This document shows positions 29,291 to 37,132 of a stretch of 64,000 nt of DNA, in pieces. The DNA is taken from NCBI RefSeq assembly GCF_002860365.1, contig NZ_NMWT01000025.1, positions 62,001-126,000 on the forward strand, written 5' to 3'. The notes below the pieces were generated by a model, which worked only from the letters and a program-made list of their open reading frames with translations, was not told where the DNA came from and ran no database searches. The translations under genes were made by a program, and so were the position numbers. The stretch is from Bifidobacterium parmae (GTDB lineage Bacteria > Actinomycetota > Actinomycetes > Actinomycetales > Bifidobacteriaceae). The number at the start of each line of letters is the position of its first letter. Position 1 is the first letter of the stretch.

Positions 29291-29488
29291 AGACCCCTCT
29301 AACCTCTGGAATTCGGGTATTCGCATATTGCGGTATTCGTCATTTGCGATGACCACTGTACTCATAGGGGGCTAAGACCGCGCTCATGCGCGGCGTTCCA
29401 CGGACGATGTCTTGCACAATGCACACAATGAGGCCACAATTGGGCGAGGACGCGGGCCGGCCGGGCCCGTCGACGAAGGAGCGAATTC

Positions 29489-30280
29489 ATGGATACGTAC
29501 CGCAAGAGCAGGGGATACGCGCCGAAGGGGTTCTTCGAGTGCGAGGGCAGGGGGCTTGAATGGCTCGGCGAGGCCATGCCGCAGGGCGGCCCGCGCGTCG
29601 TGCAGGTGATCGGCTGGGGCGACGACCATCTCGACATCGAGAAGGTCCATTCCGCGATGCCCACCGTCAAGGCGGCGCACGACTTCGGCGCGGCGCTCGC
29701 CCGCATGCACGATGCGGGCGCCCCGCATTTCGGCTCCGCGCCGGCCGGATACGACGGCACCTGCTATTTCGGCCCGCTGCAGGATCCGGTGCCGATGGCG
29801 ACCGGCGAATGGGACGACCCGGTCGCCTATTACGCGGAGGGCCGGCTCCGCCCGATGGTGGAGCTCGGCATCCGCCGCGGGGAGCTCGACGCATCGGACA
29901 TGGCGCTCACCGAGCAGGTGATCGACGCGATGCCCGACCTGCTCGGCCGCGCCGCCTCCGACAAGCCGGCGCGCGTGCACGGCGACCTGTGGAGCGGCAA
30001 CGTGATGTGGACCGCGGACCGCGGCTACAGCGAGGCGGTGCTCATCGACCCGGCGGCGCACGGCGGCCACCGCGAGGAGGACCTCGCCATGCTGGGATTG
30101 TTCGGCATGACCTACCTGCGTGACATCCTCGACGGCTATCAGAGCGTCCATCCGCTCAAGACCGGCTGGCAGGAGCGCATGACCCTGTGGCGCCTGTACC
30201 CGATCGCCGGCCACTGCGTGTTCTTCGGCGGCGGCTATGTGGGCGAGTACCGTTCCATGTGCCGTTCCCTGCTGGGATGA
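29489..30280 (+). CDS. fructosamine kinase family protein
   Basis: A 263-residue member of the fructosamine/ketosamine-3-kinase family (APH-like fold). The catalytic motif HGDLWSGN is near residue 164, followed by the metal-binding DPAAHGGHREEDLAM. Family members phosphorylate sugars attached to amines in glycated proteins or amino acids. The N-terminus is short: residues 1-12 start near where the ATP lysine strand lies, so the first strands of the N-lobe seem reduced. The ATG follows AAGGAGCGAATTC. It is monocistronic, and the role is inferred from the family. Confidence 0.82.
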   Translation: MDTYRKSRGYAPKGFFECEGRGLEWLGEAMPQGGPRVVQVIGWGDDHLDIEKVHSAMPTVKAAHDFGAALARMHDAGAPHFGSAPAGYDGTCYFGPLQDPVPMATGEWDDPVAYYAEGRLRPMVELGIRRGELDASDMALTEQVIDAMPDLLGRAASDKPARVHGDLWSGNVMWTADRGYSEAVLIDPAAHGGHREEDLAMLGLFGMTYLRDILDGYQSVHPLKTGWQERMTLWRLYPIAGHCVFFGGGYVGEYRSMCRSLLG

Positions 30281-30295
30281 CGCCGCGGCGGCACG

Positions 30296-31150
30296 TCACA
30301 GCCCTTTGAGGAAGTCCTCCGCCTCCCTGACGAGGCGTTCGGCCTGGGCGGGGTCGGCGGAGGCCGCCTTCCGCGCCTCCTCCGCGCGATCCCATTCGCG
30401 TTCGAGATGATGCACGTAGTCGGCCAGCTGGTCGCTGCATCTGAGCAGCATCGACGCCTTGGCCTTCCATGCGTCCGCCAGCGACGGCAGGTCGCCCTCG
30501 TCGAAATCGAAGCCGATCTCCCCGCCGAGACGGCGCAGCAACGCCAGCGTGGCGGGCGCGCAGTCGTCGTTGCCGGTATATTGGGGGACGGACACCCACA
30601 TCGACGTGGTGTCGAACGACTGCTCGCGCGCCATGTCGTCCAATACCGTGGGGATGCCGACGGGGCCGCTGTACCCGCCTTCGCCGTCGTTCGCGCCGCA
30701 GTCGCAGCTGCGGCCGCATTCGTCGAGATCGTGCGAGACGTCGACCGGCAGCGGACGCGTGTGCGGGCAGTCGGCGTACATCGATCCGAGCGTGACGATG
30801 CGGTCGACGTCGAACTCGTCGGCGATGTGCAGGCTCTGCCGGCAGTATTCACGCCAACGGTAGTTCGGTTCCGGTGCGAGCTGCGCGTAGATGCGCAGAT
30901 CGGGCGCGAGCGCGATCTCGTAGAACGTGGTCTGCGGCCAGATGATGCGGGGGCGTCCGGTGACGCGGCACAGCATCGGCCGCGACACCTGATAGTCGTA
31001 ATAGCCGTCGCAGCTGATGTGGCGTATCTCCCGCGCCTCGTAGCGCCCCAGCAGATGCCGGATCACGTTGGTCGCCGACTGGCAGGCGTCGTTCCATCCC
31101 TCGAAGGCGGCGAGCATGACGCTCTGCCGCTGGTCCCGTTCCTCGCTCAT
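30296..31150 (-). CDS. PAC2 family protein
   Basis: A 284-residue PAC2-family protein, typical of actinobacteria and distantly related to eukaryotic proteasome assembly chaperones. The N-terminal AAFEGWNDACQSATNVIRHLL and the middle GIPTVLDDMAR and YTGNDDCAPATLALLRRLG segments match the family. Bifidobacteria usually carry this gene although its job is unknown. Its C-terminal 60 residues are helical and charged. The ATG at 31150 is the best fit, though the ribosome site GGGAGG is very close; a start at the later Met before LAAFEGW is possible. It is divergent from the tRNA operon. Confidence 0.75.
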   Translation of the reverse strand: MSEERDQRQSVMLAAFEGWNDACQSATNVIRHLLGRYEAREIRHISCDGYYDYQVSRPMLCRVTGRPRIIWPQTTFYEIALAPDLRIYAQLAPEPNYRWREYCRQSLHIADEFDVDRIVTLGSMYADCPHTRPLPVDVSHDLDECGRSCDCGANDGEGGYSGPVGIPTVLDDMAREQSFDTTSMWVSVPQYTGNDDCAPATLALLRRLGGEIGFDFDEGDLPSLADAWKAKASMLLRCSDQLADYVHHLEREWDRAEEARKAASADPAQAERLVREAEDFLKGL

Positions 31151-31283
31151 GCCTCCCACAATAACGGCGGAACGCATGGCGGACGGGCGCGATGCGGCGG
31201 TGTTCGCCGTAGGCGTGCCGATGCGTCGGGCCGCCGCCCCGTCCCGCGGCGTCGACCGCATCCGCCGACGCGACACGCCGTGT

Positions 31284-31311
31284 TTGCAATTCGCTCGCGG
31301 ATGGATATAGT
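31284..31311 (+). promoter_or_regulatory. promoter of the tRNA operon
   Basis: TTGCAA (31284-31289) and TATAGT (31306-31311) with 16-bp spacing lie about 40 bases before the first tRNA. Confidence 0.6.
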
Positions 31312-31352
31312 AGTGACTCGTGCTTCGGCGGGGAGCAATCCCCACGACCAGT

Positions 31353-31425
31353 GCGGACATAGCTTAGTTGGTAAAGCGCAACCTTGCCAAGGTTGAGACC
31401 GCGGGTTCGAGTCCCGTTGTCCGCT
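31353..31425 (+). tRNA. tRNA-Gly (GCC)
   Basis: A complete cloverleaf: acceptor GCGGACA with TGTCCGC, anticodon loop TTGCCAA giving GCC, and T loop TTCGAGT. CCA is not encoded. It is identical to the copy at 31790-31862. Confidence 0.95.
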
Positions 31426-31453
31426 CTAAGGTCCGATGAGTTGACGACCTTAC

Positions 31454-31524
31454 GGTGGGTTAGCCAAGCGGTTAGGCAGCGGCCTGCAAAGCCGTATAGA
31501 CGAGTTCGACTCTCGTACCCACCT
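31454..31524 (+). tRNA. tRNA-Cys (GCA)
   Basis: Acceptor GGTGGGT pairs with ACCCACC, and the anticodon loop CTGCAAA gives GCA. CCA is not encoded. Confidence 0.95.
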
Positions 31525-31532
31525 CTCAGCAA

Positions 31533-31548
31533 ACCGAAGCGATTCGGT
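31533..31548 (+). repeat. spacer hairpin with GNRA-type loop
   Basis: ACCGAA-GCGA-TTCGGT is a 6-bp stem with a GCGA tetraloop between tRNA-Cys and tRNA-Val. Related copies occur at 31645-31660 and 31674-31687. Confidence 0.6.
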
Positions 31549-31568
31549 CGACTGCTGGACGCAGGCCC

Positions 31569-31643
31569 GGGCGGTTGGCGCAGAGGTAGCGCACTTCCCT
31601 GACACGGAAGGGGTCACAAGTTCGAATCTTGTATCGCCCACCA
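31569..31643 (+). tRNA. tRNA-Val (GAC)
   Basis: Acceptor GGGCGGT pairs with ATCGCCC (one G-U), and the anticodon loop CTGACAC gives GAC. The 3' CCA is encoded here, unlike in the other tRNAs of the operon. Confidence 0.95.
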
Positions 31644-31644
31644 T

Positions 31645-31660
31645 GCCGAAGCGATTCGGC
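31645..31660 (+). repeat. spacer hairpin with GNRA-type loop
   Basis: GCCGAA-GCGA-TTCGGC is a 6-bp stem with a GCGA tetraloop, starting two bases after the encoded CCA of tRNA-Val(GAC). Confidence 0.6.
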
Positions 31661-31673
31661 TGATAACTGAATA

Positions 31674-31687
31674 CCGAAGCAATTCGG
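31674..31687 (+). repeat. spacer hairpin abutting tRNA-Val(CAC)
   Basis: CCGAA-GCAA-TTCGG has a GCAA tetraloop. Its 3' arm includes the first two G residues of the following tRNA, so it competes with the acceptor stem until processing. Confidence 0.55.
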
Positions 31688-31758
31688 GCGATTGGCGCAG
31701 CGGCTAGCGCACTTCGTTCACACCGAAGGGGTCGTAGGTTCGATTCCTACATCGCCCA
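31686..31758 (+). tRNA. tRNA-Val (CAC)
   Basis: Acceptor GGGCGAT pairs with ATCGCCC, and the anticodon loop TTCACAC gives CAC. CCA is not encoded (CCG follows). Confidence 0.95.
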
Positions 31759-31760
31759 CC

Positions 31761-31786
31761 GGATTCCGCTTCTCACGGCGGAATCC
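31761..31786 (+). other. spacer hairpin between tRNA-Val and tRNA-Gly
   Basis: GGATTCCGC pairs exactly with GCGGAATCC around an 8-base loop, probably a processing element in the tRNA precursor. Confidence 0.5.
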
Positions 31787-31789
31787 TTC

Positions 31790-31862
31790 GCGGACATAGC
31801 TTAGTTGGTAAAGCGCAACCTTGCCAAGGTTGAGACCGCGGGTTCGAGTCCCGTTGTCCGCT
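31790..31862 (+). tRNA. tRNA-Gly (GCC), second copy
   Basis: Identical in all 73 bases to the first tRNA of the operon; anticodon GCC. Confidence 0.95.
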
Positions 31863-31869
31863 CCATTCC

Positions 31870-31904
31870 GAACCCCCGCCATCGTGCGGGGGTTCTTCGT
31901 TTTT
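31870..31904 (+). terminator. terminator of the tRNA operon
   Basis: GAACCCCCGC pairs with GCGGGGGTTC around a 6-base loop, followed by TTCGTTTTT. Confidence 0.85.
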
Positions 31905-32115
31905 CCGGCATGTCCTCCCGGCCCCGCCGGCTTCTCCGGAATCCCCCGATGCTCCTGCACGACCCGGTCGGTCCACGGGCGATTGTGAAGATTCATGAGA
32001 GCACCGTCCACATTCCCCGTACGGCTGGACTCGCACGGGTTCCGTCGTCCATCGTGGAATGCATGGGCGCCGGGCGACCGCCGGGCGCCGGCCCACGACG
32101 ACGGGAGGAACCGAC

Positions 32116-32922
32116 ATGGACGGGCGGCGGCATGACGATACGATCGCACGGAACGCGCGGCGGCGCGGCCGGTGGAAGTCGCGTCGCCGACGCGCGGCGG
32201 CGGAGCGCGAACGCCGCCGCATGGAACGACTGCGGCAGGAGTCGCTGCGCATCGTGGCGTCCCTCGCCGTCGCCGTCATCATGTTCCTGCCCGCCGTCCT
32301 CGCGGCGCGACACGGGCAAGCCCCGCCGCAACCGTCGCAACGACGGGCCGTGGCCGGCTCCGGTTCCGTCGCATGGTGCGTGGACGGCATGGGACGGGCG
32401 ACGACGTTCGCCTCGACCGCGAGCGTCATGGACACACGGCCGAGACCGTTGGCGTGGACAGCGGAGACGGGGGCGGCCGGCGGATGCGGGCGCACGCTGT
32501 CCTGGCCGCTGCGGCACGTCGACAGACGACAGGCGTTCGACGGGCCGGCGCAGCCGTGGCTGGCCGGTCACCGGGGCGTCGACCTCGCCGCGGGGGAGCA
32601 CGACGAACTGCTCGCCCCCGCGGACGGCGTCGTCACGTTCACGGGAACCGTCGCCGGCAAACAGGTGGTGAGCATACGTCACCGCGATCTGACGCTCACC
32701 TTCGAGCCGGCCGTCACCGCATTGGACACCGGAGCGCAGGTCGTGCGGGATGAGCCGTTCGGCGAAGTGGGCGCGCATTCCGACCACTGCGACGGGGCAT
32801 GCCTGCACTGGGGCGTCAGACGCGGCGACGACTACCTCGATCCCGAGGCGCTGGCCGAGCCCCGGCGCATCGCGCTCAAACCGGTGGTGCGCGAGGGATC
32901 CGGCGAGGCCCGCACACGGTAG
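32116..32922 (+). CDS. membrane-anchored M23 (LytM-like) peptidase family protein
   Basis: A 268-residue protein with an Arg-rich cytoplasmic N-terminus, one membrane segment (about 45-63) and an extracellular LytM/M23 domain. The first zinc motif HRGVD (HxxxD) is present near residue 153. The second motif reads CLHWGVRRG, so the first His of the usual HxH is Cys, a form seen in many actinobacterial homologues. It may be a weak or non-catalytic peptidoglycan-binding protein, for example a regulator of a hydrolase. ATG 32116 follows GGGAGGAACCGAC. It starts 212 bases after the tRNA terminator. Confidence 0.78.
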   Translation: MDGRRHDDTIARNARRRGRWKSRRRRAAAERERRRMERLRQESLRIVASLAVAVIMFLPAVLAARHGQAPPQPSQRRAVAGSGSVAWCVDGMGRATTFASTASVMDTRPRPLAWTAETGAAGGCGRTLSWPLRHVDRRQAFDGPAQPWLAGHRGVDLAAGEHDELLAPADGVVTFTGTVAGKQVVSIRHRDLTLTFEPAVTALDTGAQVVRDEPFGEVGAHSDHCDGACLHWGVRRGDDYLDPEALAEPRRIALKPVVREGSGEARTR

Positions 32923-32960
32923 AATCGGTGGCGACACATCCTAGGAGGTCGTGCAGAACG

Positions 32961-34775
32961 ATGATCACGGAATACCTGAGGCCGCTGGAGCAGCCGATCG
33001 ACACGGACAGGAACCTGTTCTCGATACTCGAGGAGCGCGCCGCGCGCACGCCGGAGCAATCCCTCATCGAATACAAGGAGCCGGGCACGGGGCAGTGGCG
33101 GTCCTTCACCGCCGTGGAGTTCCGCGACAAGGTCGTCGCGCTCGCCAAAGGCCTCATCGCGCGCGGCGTCATGCCCGGCGACGCGGTGTCCGTGATATCG
33201 AAGACCCGTTGGGAGTGGACGGCGCTCGACATGGCGATCATGTCGATCGGCGCGCTCACCGTGCCCGTCTACGAGACGAACTCGCCGGCGCAGGTGAGCA
33301 TGATCTTCAACGATTCGCACGTGCGCATGGCGTTCGCCGAGAACGACATGCAGCGCGACAAGGTCGAATCCGTGCGCGACCGGTGCCCGGACCTCGGCGA
33401 CGTGTACGTCATCGACTTCGGCGCGCTCGACACACTCGAGGAGTACGGCAGGGGCGTCACCGACGCGGAGTTCCGCGAACGCGAACAGGCCGTGCACGGC
33501 GACGACCTCGCCACCATCGTCTACACGTCCGGCTCCACCGGCACGCCGAAAGGCGTCGAACTGAGCCACGGCAACTTCATCTTCATCACCTATTCCGGCA
33601 TCCGGTCGATGCCGGCCATCGCCATGCCCGAATACGCGCGGCTCTGGCTGTTCCTGCCGCTCGCGCACGTGTTCGCGCGCTACATGCAGTTCTTCTGCTT
33701 CGCCGGCAACGTCACGCTCGGACTGTCCGGGAACCTGAAGACGATCCTCTCCGACTTCGCCGCGTTCAAACCGACGTTCATCCTCGCCGTGCCCCGCATC
33801 TTCGAGAAGATCTACAACGCGGCCTCGCAGAAGGCCGGCGCCGGATTCAAGGGACGCGTCTTCGCGGGAGCGACCGTCACGGCCCGCGCATGGTCGAAGG
33901 CGCAGCAGTCCGGCGAGCCGATCCCGTTCCTGCTGAACCTGAAGCACGCCGTCTACACGCGGCTCGTCTACAGGTCGATCCTCGATGTGTTCGGCGGCCA
34001 TGTCGAATACGCGGTCTCGGGAGGCGCCCCGCTCGACAAGTCCATCGCGCACTTCTTCAACGGCATCGGCCTGCCGCTGCTCGAAGGCTACGGCATGACC
34101 GAAACGTGCGCGCCCGCCACCGTCAACCCGACCGCCGGCTACCGGATCGGCACGATCGGCCTGCCCATGCAGGGCACGGCGGTCGGCATCGCCGACGACG
34201 GCGAACTGTGCATCAAGAGCCCCGCCGTGTGCGTCGGCTACCACAACCATCCCGAGCTCACGCGCGAGCAGATCCGCGACGGGTGGCTGCACACCGGCGA
34301 CCTCGGCTCGCTCGACGAGGACGGCTTCGTCACCGTGACCGGCCGCAAGAAGGACCTCATCATCACCGCCGGCGGCAAGAACGTCTCGCCGGGCGAGCTG
34401 GAGGCGTCGGTGATGACCTCGCCGGTCGTCAACCAGTGCGTCGTCGTCGGCGACCGCAAGCCGTTCGTCGCCGCGATCGTCGCGCTCGACCTGGCGGAGA
34501 CGAACACGTGGCTCGAAGCCCAAGGCGCGAAACCGTGCGCCGACCTGGCCGAGGCGGCGCGCAACCCGATCGTTCGCGCCGAGGTGGAGCGGGCCGTCAA
34601 CCAGGCCGACGAGCTCGTCTCCCGCGCCGAATCCATCCGCAAGTTCGAGATTGTGCCCGACGACTTCACCGAGGAGAACGGTCTCGTCACCGCGTCGATG
34701 AAGGCGCGCCGCGAGGCCATCACCAAGCGGTACCGCGACCTCATCGACAACGTGATCTACGCGGGCAAGAAGTGA
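32961..34775 (+). CDS. fadD: long-chain fatty acid-CoA ligase (AMP-forming)
   Basis: A 604-residue adenylate-forming ligase that activates fatty acids to acyl-CoA via an acyl-AMP. The P-loop-like motif YTSGSTGTPKGVE is near residue 190, followed by GYGMTET, the ATP-binding HTGDLGSLDEDGFVTVTGRKKD and the C-terminal lysine region TASMKARREAI. ATG 32961 follows AGGAGG by 12 bases, a long spacing. Bifidobacteria have several such genes although they lack beta-oxidation, so a role in exogenous fatty acid incorporation is likely but inferred. It faces the second ligase gene across a terminator. Confidence 0.9.
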   Translation: MITEYLRPLEQPIDTDRNLFSILEERAARTPEQSLIEYKEPGTGQWRSFTAVEFRDKVVALAKGLIARGVMPGDAVSVISKTRWEWTALDMAIMSIGALTVPVYETNSPAQVSMIFNDSHVRMAFAENDMQRDKVESVRDRCPDLGDVYVIDFGALDTLEEYGRGVTDAEFREREQAVHGDDLATIVYTSGSTGTPKGVELSHGNFIFITYSGIRSMPAIAMPEYARLWLFLPLAHVFARYMQFFCFAGNVTLGLSGNLKTILSDFAAFKPTFILAVPRIFEKIYNAASQKAGAGFKGRVFAGATVTARAWSKAQQSGEPIPFLLNLKHAVYTRLVYRSILDVFGGHVEYAVSGGAPLDKSIAHFFNGIGLPLLEGYGMTETCAPATVNPTAGYRIGTIGLPMQGTAVGIADDGELCIKSPAVCVGYHNHPELTREQIRDGWLHTGDLGSLDEDGFVTVTGRKKDLIITAGGKNVSPGELEASVMTSPVVNQCVVVGDRKPFVAAIVALDLAETNTWLEAQGAKPCADLAEAARNPIVRAEVERAVNQADELVSRAESIRKFEIVPDDFTEENGLVTASMKARREAITKRYRDLIDNVIYAGKK

Positions 34776-34804
34776 CGCCCCGCGCCGGAGAGCGCCGATA
34801 TGCG

Positions 34805-34854
34805 GAAGGCCCCGTGCCGGAATCCACGAGCGTGGTTCCCGGCACAGGGCCTTC
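34805..34854. terminator. bidirectional terminator between the two ligase genes
   Basis: GAAGGCCC-c-GTGCCGG pairs with CCGGCAC-a-GGGCCTTC. The layout and many bases match the terminator at 28300-28352. Confidence 0.8.
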
Positions 34855-34886
34855 GTCGTCCCGTCACGTGGACGGAGGCATGCGCC

Positions 34887-36929
34887 TCACTGGCGCGGCG
34901 CCGTCTTCTTCGTGTACATCCGCGTGGCGAGCAGCGTCGCGTAGCGCTTGATGACCTTCGGACGGATGACCTTCATCGACGCGGTCATCAGGCCGTTCTC
35001 CTGCGTGAACTCCTCGGGCAGGATGATGAACTTGCGCACCGACTCGGCGCGGGAGACGCCCTCGTTGGCCTGATCGACCCACTTCTGCACCTCGGCGCGC
35101 ACGGCGGCGTTTTCCGCGGCCTCCTCCATCGTCATATGCTCGTCCAGGCCCTTCGCCGCCAGCCACGGGCGCAGCGACTCCTCGTCCAGCGTGATGAGCG
35201 CGGAGATGAACGGGCGCTTGTCGCCGAGCACCAGCGCCTGGGAGACGATCTCGCAACGCTGGATGACCTCCTCGATCGGGCCCGGGGCCACGTTCTTGCC
35301 GCCGGCCGTGATGATGAGGTCCTTCTTGCGTCCGGTGATGTACAGGAATCCGTCGTTGTCGATGCGGCCCAGATCGCCGGTCGCATACCAGCCGTCCTCG
35401 GTGAAGGAGGTCTCGGTGGCCTCCTCGTTCTTGTGGTAGCGGGGGAACACGGCGCGGCCCTTGACCTGGATCTCGCCGTCCTCGGCGATGCGCAGCGAGA
35501 AGCCGGGGAACGCGATGCCGACCGAACCGGCGTGGAACGGGACGCCCAGCACGTTGAACGCGCACGGGGCGGTCGTCTCGGTCAGACCGTAGCCCTCGTA
35601 CACGGGCACGCCGGCGCCGCGGAAGAACGCCATCAGCTCCGGATCGAGCGGGGCGCCGCCGGCGACGATCCACTTGGCGCGGCCGCCCAGCACCTCGCGC
35701 AGCGACTTGTAGACCACCGGGTCGAACGCGGCGCGCTTCGTGCGCGTCAGGGCGCCCGCATGGCCCTTCTCGGAGATCTCCTTCATGTAGTCCTGCGCGG
35801 CGACGACCGCGGAGGCGAACACCATGCCCTTCGCGCCGTGACCCGCCTTCTGGGATGCGGCGTTGTACACCTTCTCCAGCACGCGGGGCACGACGATCAT
35901 GATGGACGGCTTGGCGACCTGCAGGTCGGAGATCAGCGTCCTGATGCCGGTCGCGATGTAGATGTGGACGTTCGAGGCGACGACGATGTAGTTGATGGCG
36001 CGCGCGAACGAATGCGCCTGCGGCAGGAACAGCAGGATCGTGTTCTTCTTGTCGTGCAGCAGTTCCGGCATGTAGTCGGGAAGGTTCAGCGCCGTCTGGC
36101 AGTAGTGCTCATGCGTCATCTCCACGCCCTTCGGCGCGGCGGTGGAGCCGGACGTGTAGACGATCGAGCACAGGTCGGTCTTCTGCACCGAGTCGATGCG
36201 CTCGTCCAGCTCCTCGTCGGACACGGACTTGCCGTACGCCCGGATCTCGTCCAGTCCGCCGGTCTCGATGCACACGATGTGCTCCAGCGACGGGCACTCC
36301 TCGACGGCGCCGTCCGCCTTGTCGCGCATGGCGGTGTCCTGCACGATGAGCAGGCGGGCGTCGGAGTTGTTGACGATGTTGCGGATCTGCTCGGCGGAAT
36401 CCGTGTCGTAGATGGTGGCGAGCACGCCGCCGCAGGCCATGACGGCCGCGTCGGTCAGGTCCCATTCATAGGAGGTGCGGCACATGAACGCCACGCCGTC
36501 GCCCTTCTTCAGCCCGTAGTGCAGCAGGCCCTTGGCGATCTCGCGCACCTCGGCGAGGAACTCGTTCGCCGTCTTCGTGACCCACTCGCCGTCCTCCTTG
36601 TACGTGTACAGCGGGTCGTCGCCCATGCGCTCGGCGCGGTCGGCGTAGATGTCGTAGATCGACATGCCCATGTCCAGCGGGGGATTGCCCTGCGTGGTGG
36701 TGGTCAGCAGGCCCGACGCCGGATCGATCTCCGTGACCGTGGGACGGTCCGGCCCCCACACGTCGGTGTGGGGCAGCTCGATGGACTCCTCGCGGGCGAT
36801 GTCCTCGCCGGCGTAGTCGGGTTCGTTGCCGGCGTCGTCGCCGACCGGATGCACGAAGTCGGTGCCGAGACGCAACGCCTTGCGCGTGATGTTCGTGGTT
36901 TGCTGCTTCAACGTGGAAAAAACGGACAC
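34887..36929 (-). CDS. fadD: long-chain fatty acid-CoA ligase (AMP-forming)
   Basis: A second AMP-forming ligase, 680 residues, with an N-terminal extension of about 75 residues rich in acidic residues. Motifs are YTSGSTAAPKGVEM (an Ala-Ala in place of the usual Gly-Thr/x), GYGLTETTAP, YATGDLGRIDNDGF and the terminal TASMKVIRPKVIKRY. It shares overall layout with the neighbouring fadD but is clearly diverged, so the pair is not a recent duplication. The GTG start has AAGGAGCACCAC before it. A promoter lies at 36978-37006. Confidence 0.88.
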   Translation of the reverse strand: MSVFSTLKQQTTNITRKALRLGTDFVHPVGDDAGNEPDYAGEDIAREESIELPHTDVWGPDRPTVTEIDPASGLLTTTTQGNPPLDMGMSIYDIYADRAERMGDDPLYTYKEDGEWVTKTANEFLAEVREIAKGLLHYGLKKGDGVAFMCRTSYEWDLTDAAVMACGGVLATIYDTDSAEQIRNIVNNSDARLLIVQDTAMRDKADGAVEECPSLEHIVCIETGGLDEIRAYGKSVSDEELDERIDSVQKTDLCSIVYTSGSTAAPKGVEMTHEHYCQTALNLPDYMPELLHDKKNTILLFLPQAHSFARAINYIVVASNVHIYIATGIRTLISDLQVAKPSIMIVVPRVLEKVYNAASQKAGHGAKGMVFASAVVAAQDYMKEISEKGHAGALTRTKRAAFDPVVYKSLREVLGGRAKWIVAGGAPLDPELMAFFRGAGVPVYEGYGLTETTAPCAFNVLGVPFHAGSVGIAFPGFSLRIAEDGEIQVKGRAVFPRYHKNEEATETSFTEDGWYATGDLGRIDNDGFLYITGRKKDLIITAGGKNVAPGPIEEVIQRCEIVSQALVLGDKRPFISALITLDEESLRPWLAAKGLDEHMTMEEAAENAAVRAEVQKWVDQANEGVSRAESVRKFIILPEEFTQENGLMTASMKVIRPKVIKRYATLLATRMYTKKTAPRQ

Positions 36930-36977
36930 GTGGTGCTCCTTGACCCAATTCCTGTCTGGTCCTGTCTCAAAACAGCC

Positions 36978-37006
36978 AGTTTAGCGCCCCGGACGCGACA
37001 CGTCAC
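36978..37006 (-). promoter_or_regulatory. probable promoter of the second ligase gene
   Basis: On the minus strand GTGACG (37001-37006) and TAAACT (36978-36983) are separated by exactly 17 bases, about 50 bases before the GTG start. Confidence 0.5.
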
Positions 37007-37132
37007 CTTACGGTAGCGTAGGGAGACGGGGGCGTGCGCGCGTTCGTGGACGTTCCTCCGGGCGCGCCGCGCGGTTTCGGCTACACTGGGGCCTCGTATG
37101 ACCCGATACGGCCAATGTCAGAAAGGGCTCTC

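Noticed and set aside
31353-31862. Possible CRISPR-like repeats in the tRNA region
   Set aside because: The repeats are two identical tRNA-Gly genes and short spacer hairpins; there are no regular spacers and no cas genes in the window.
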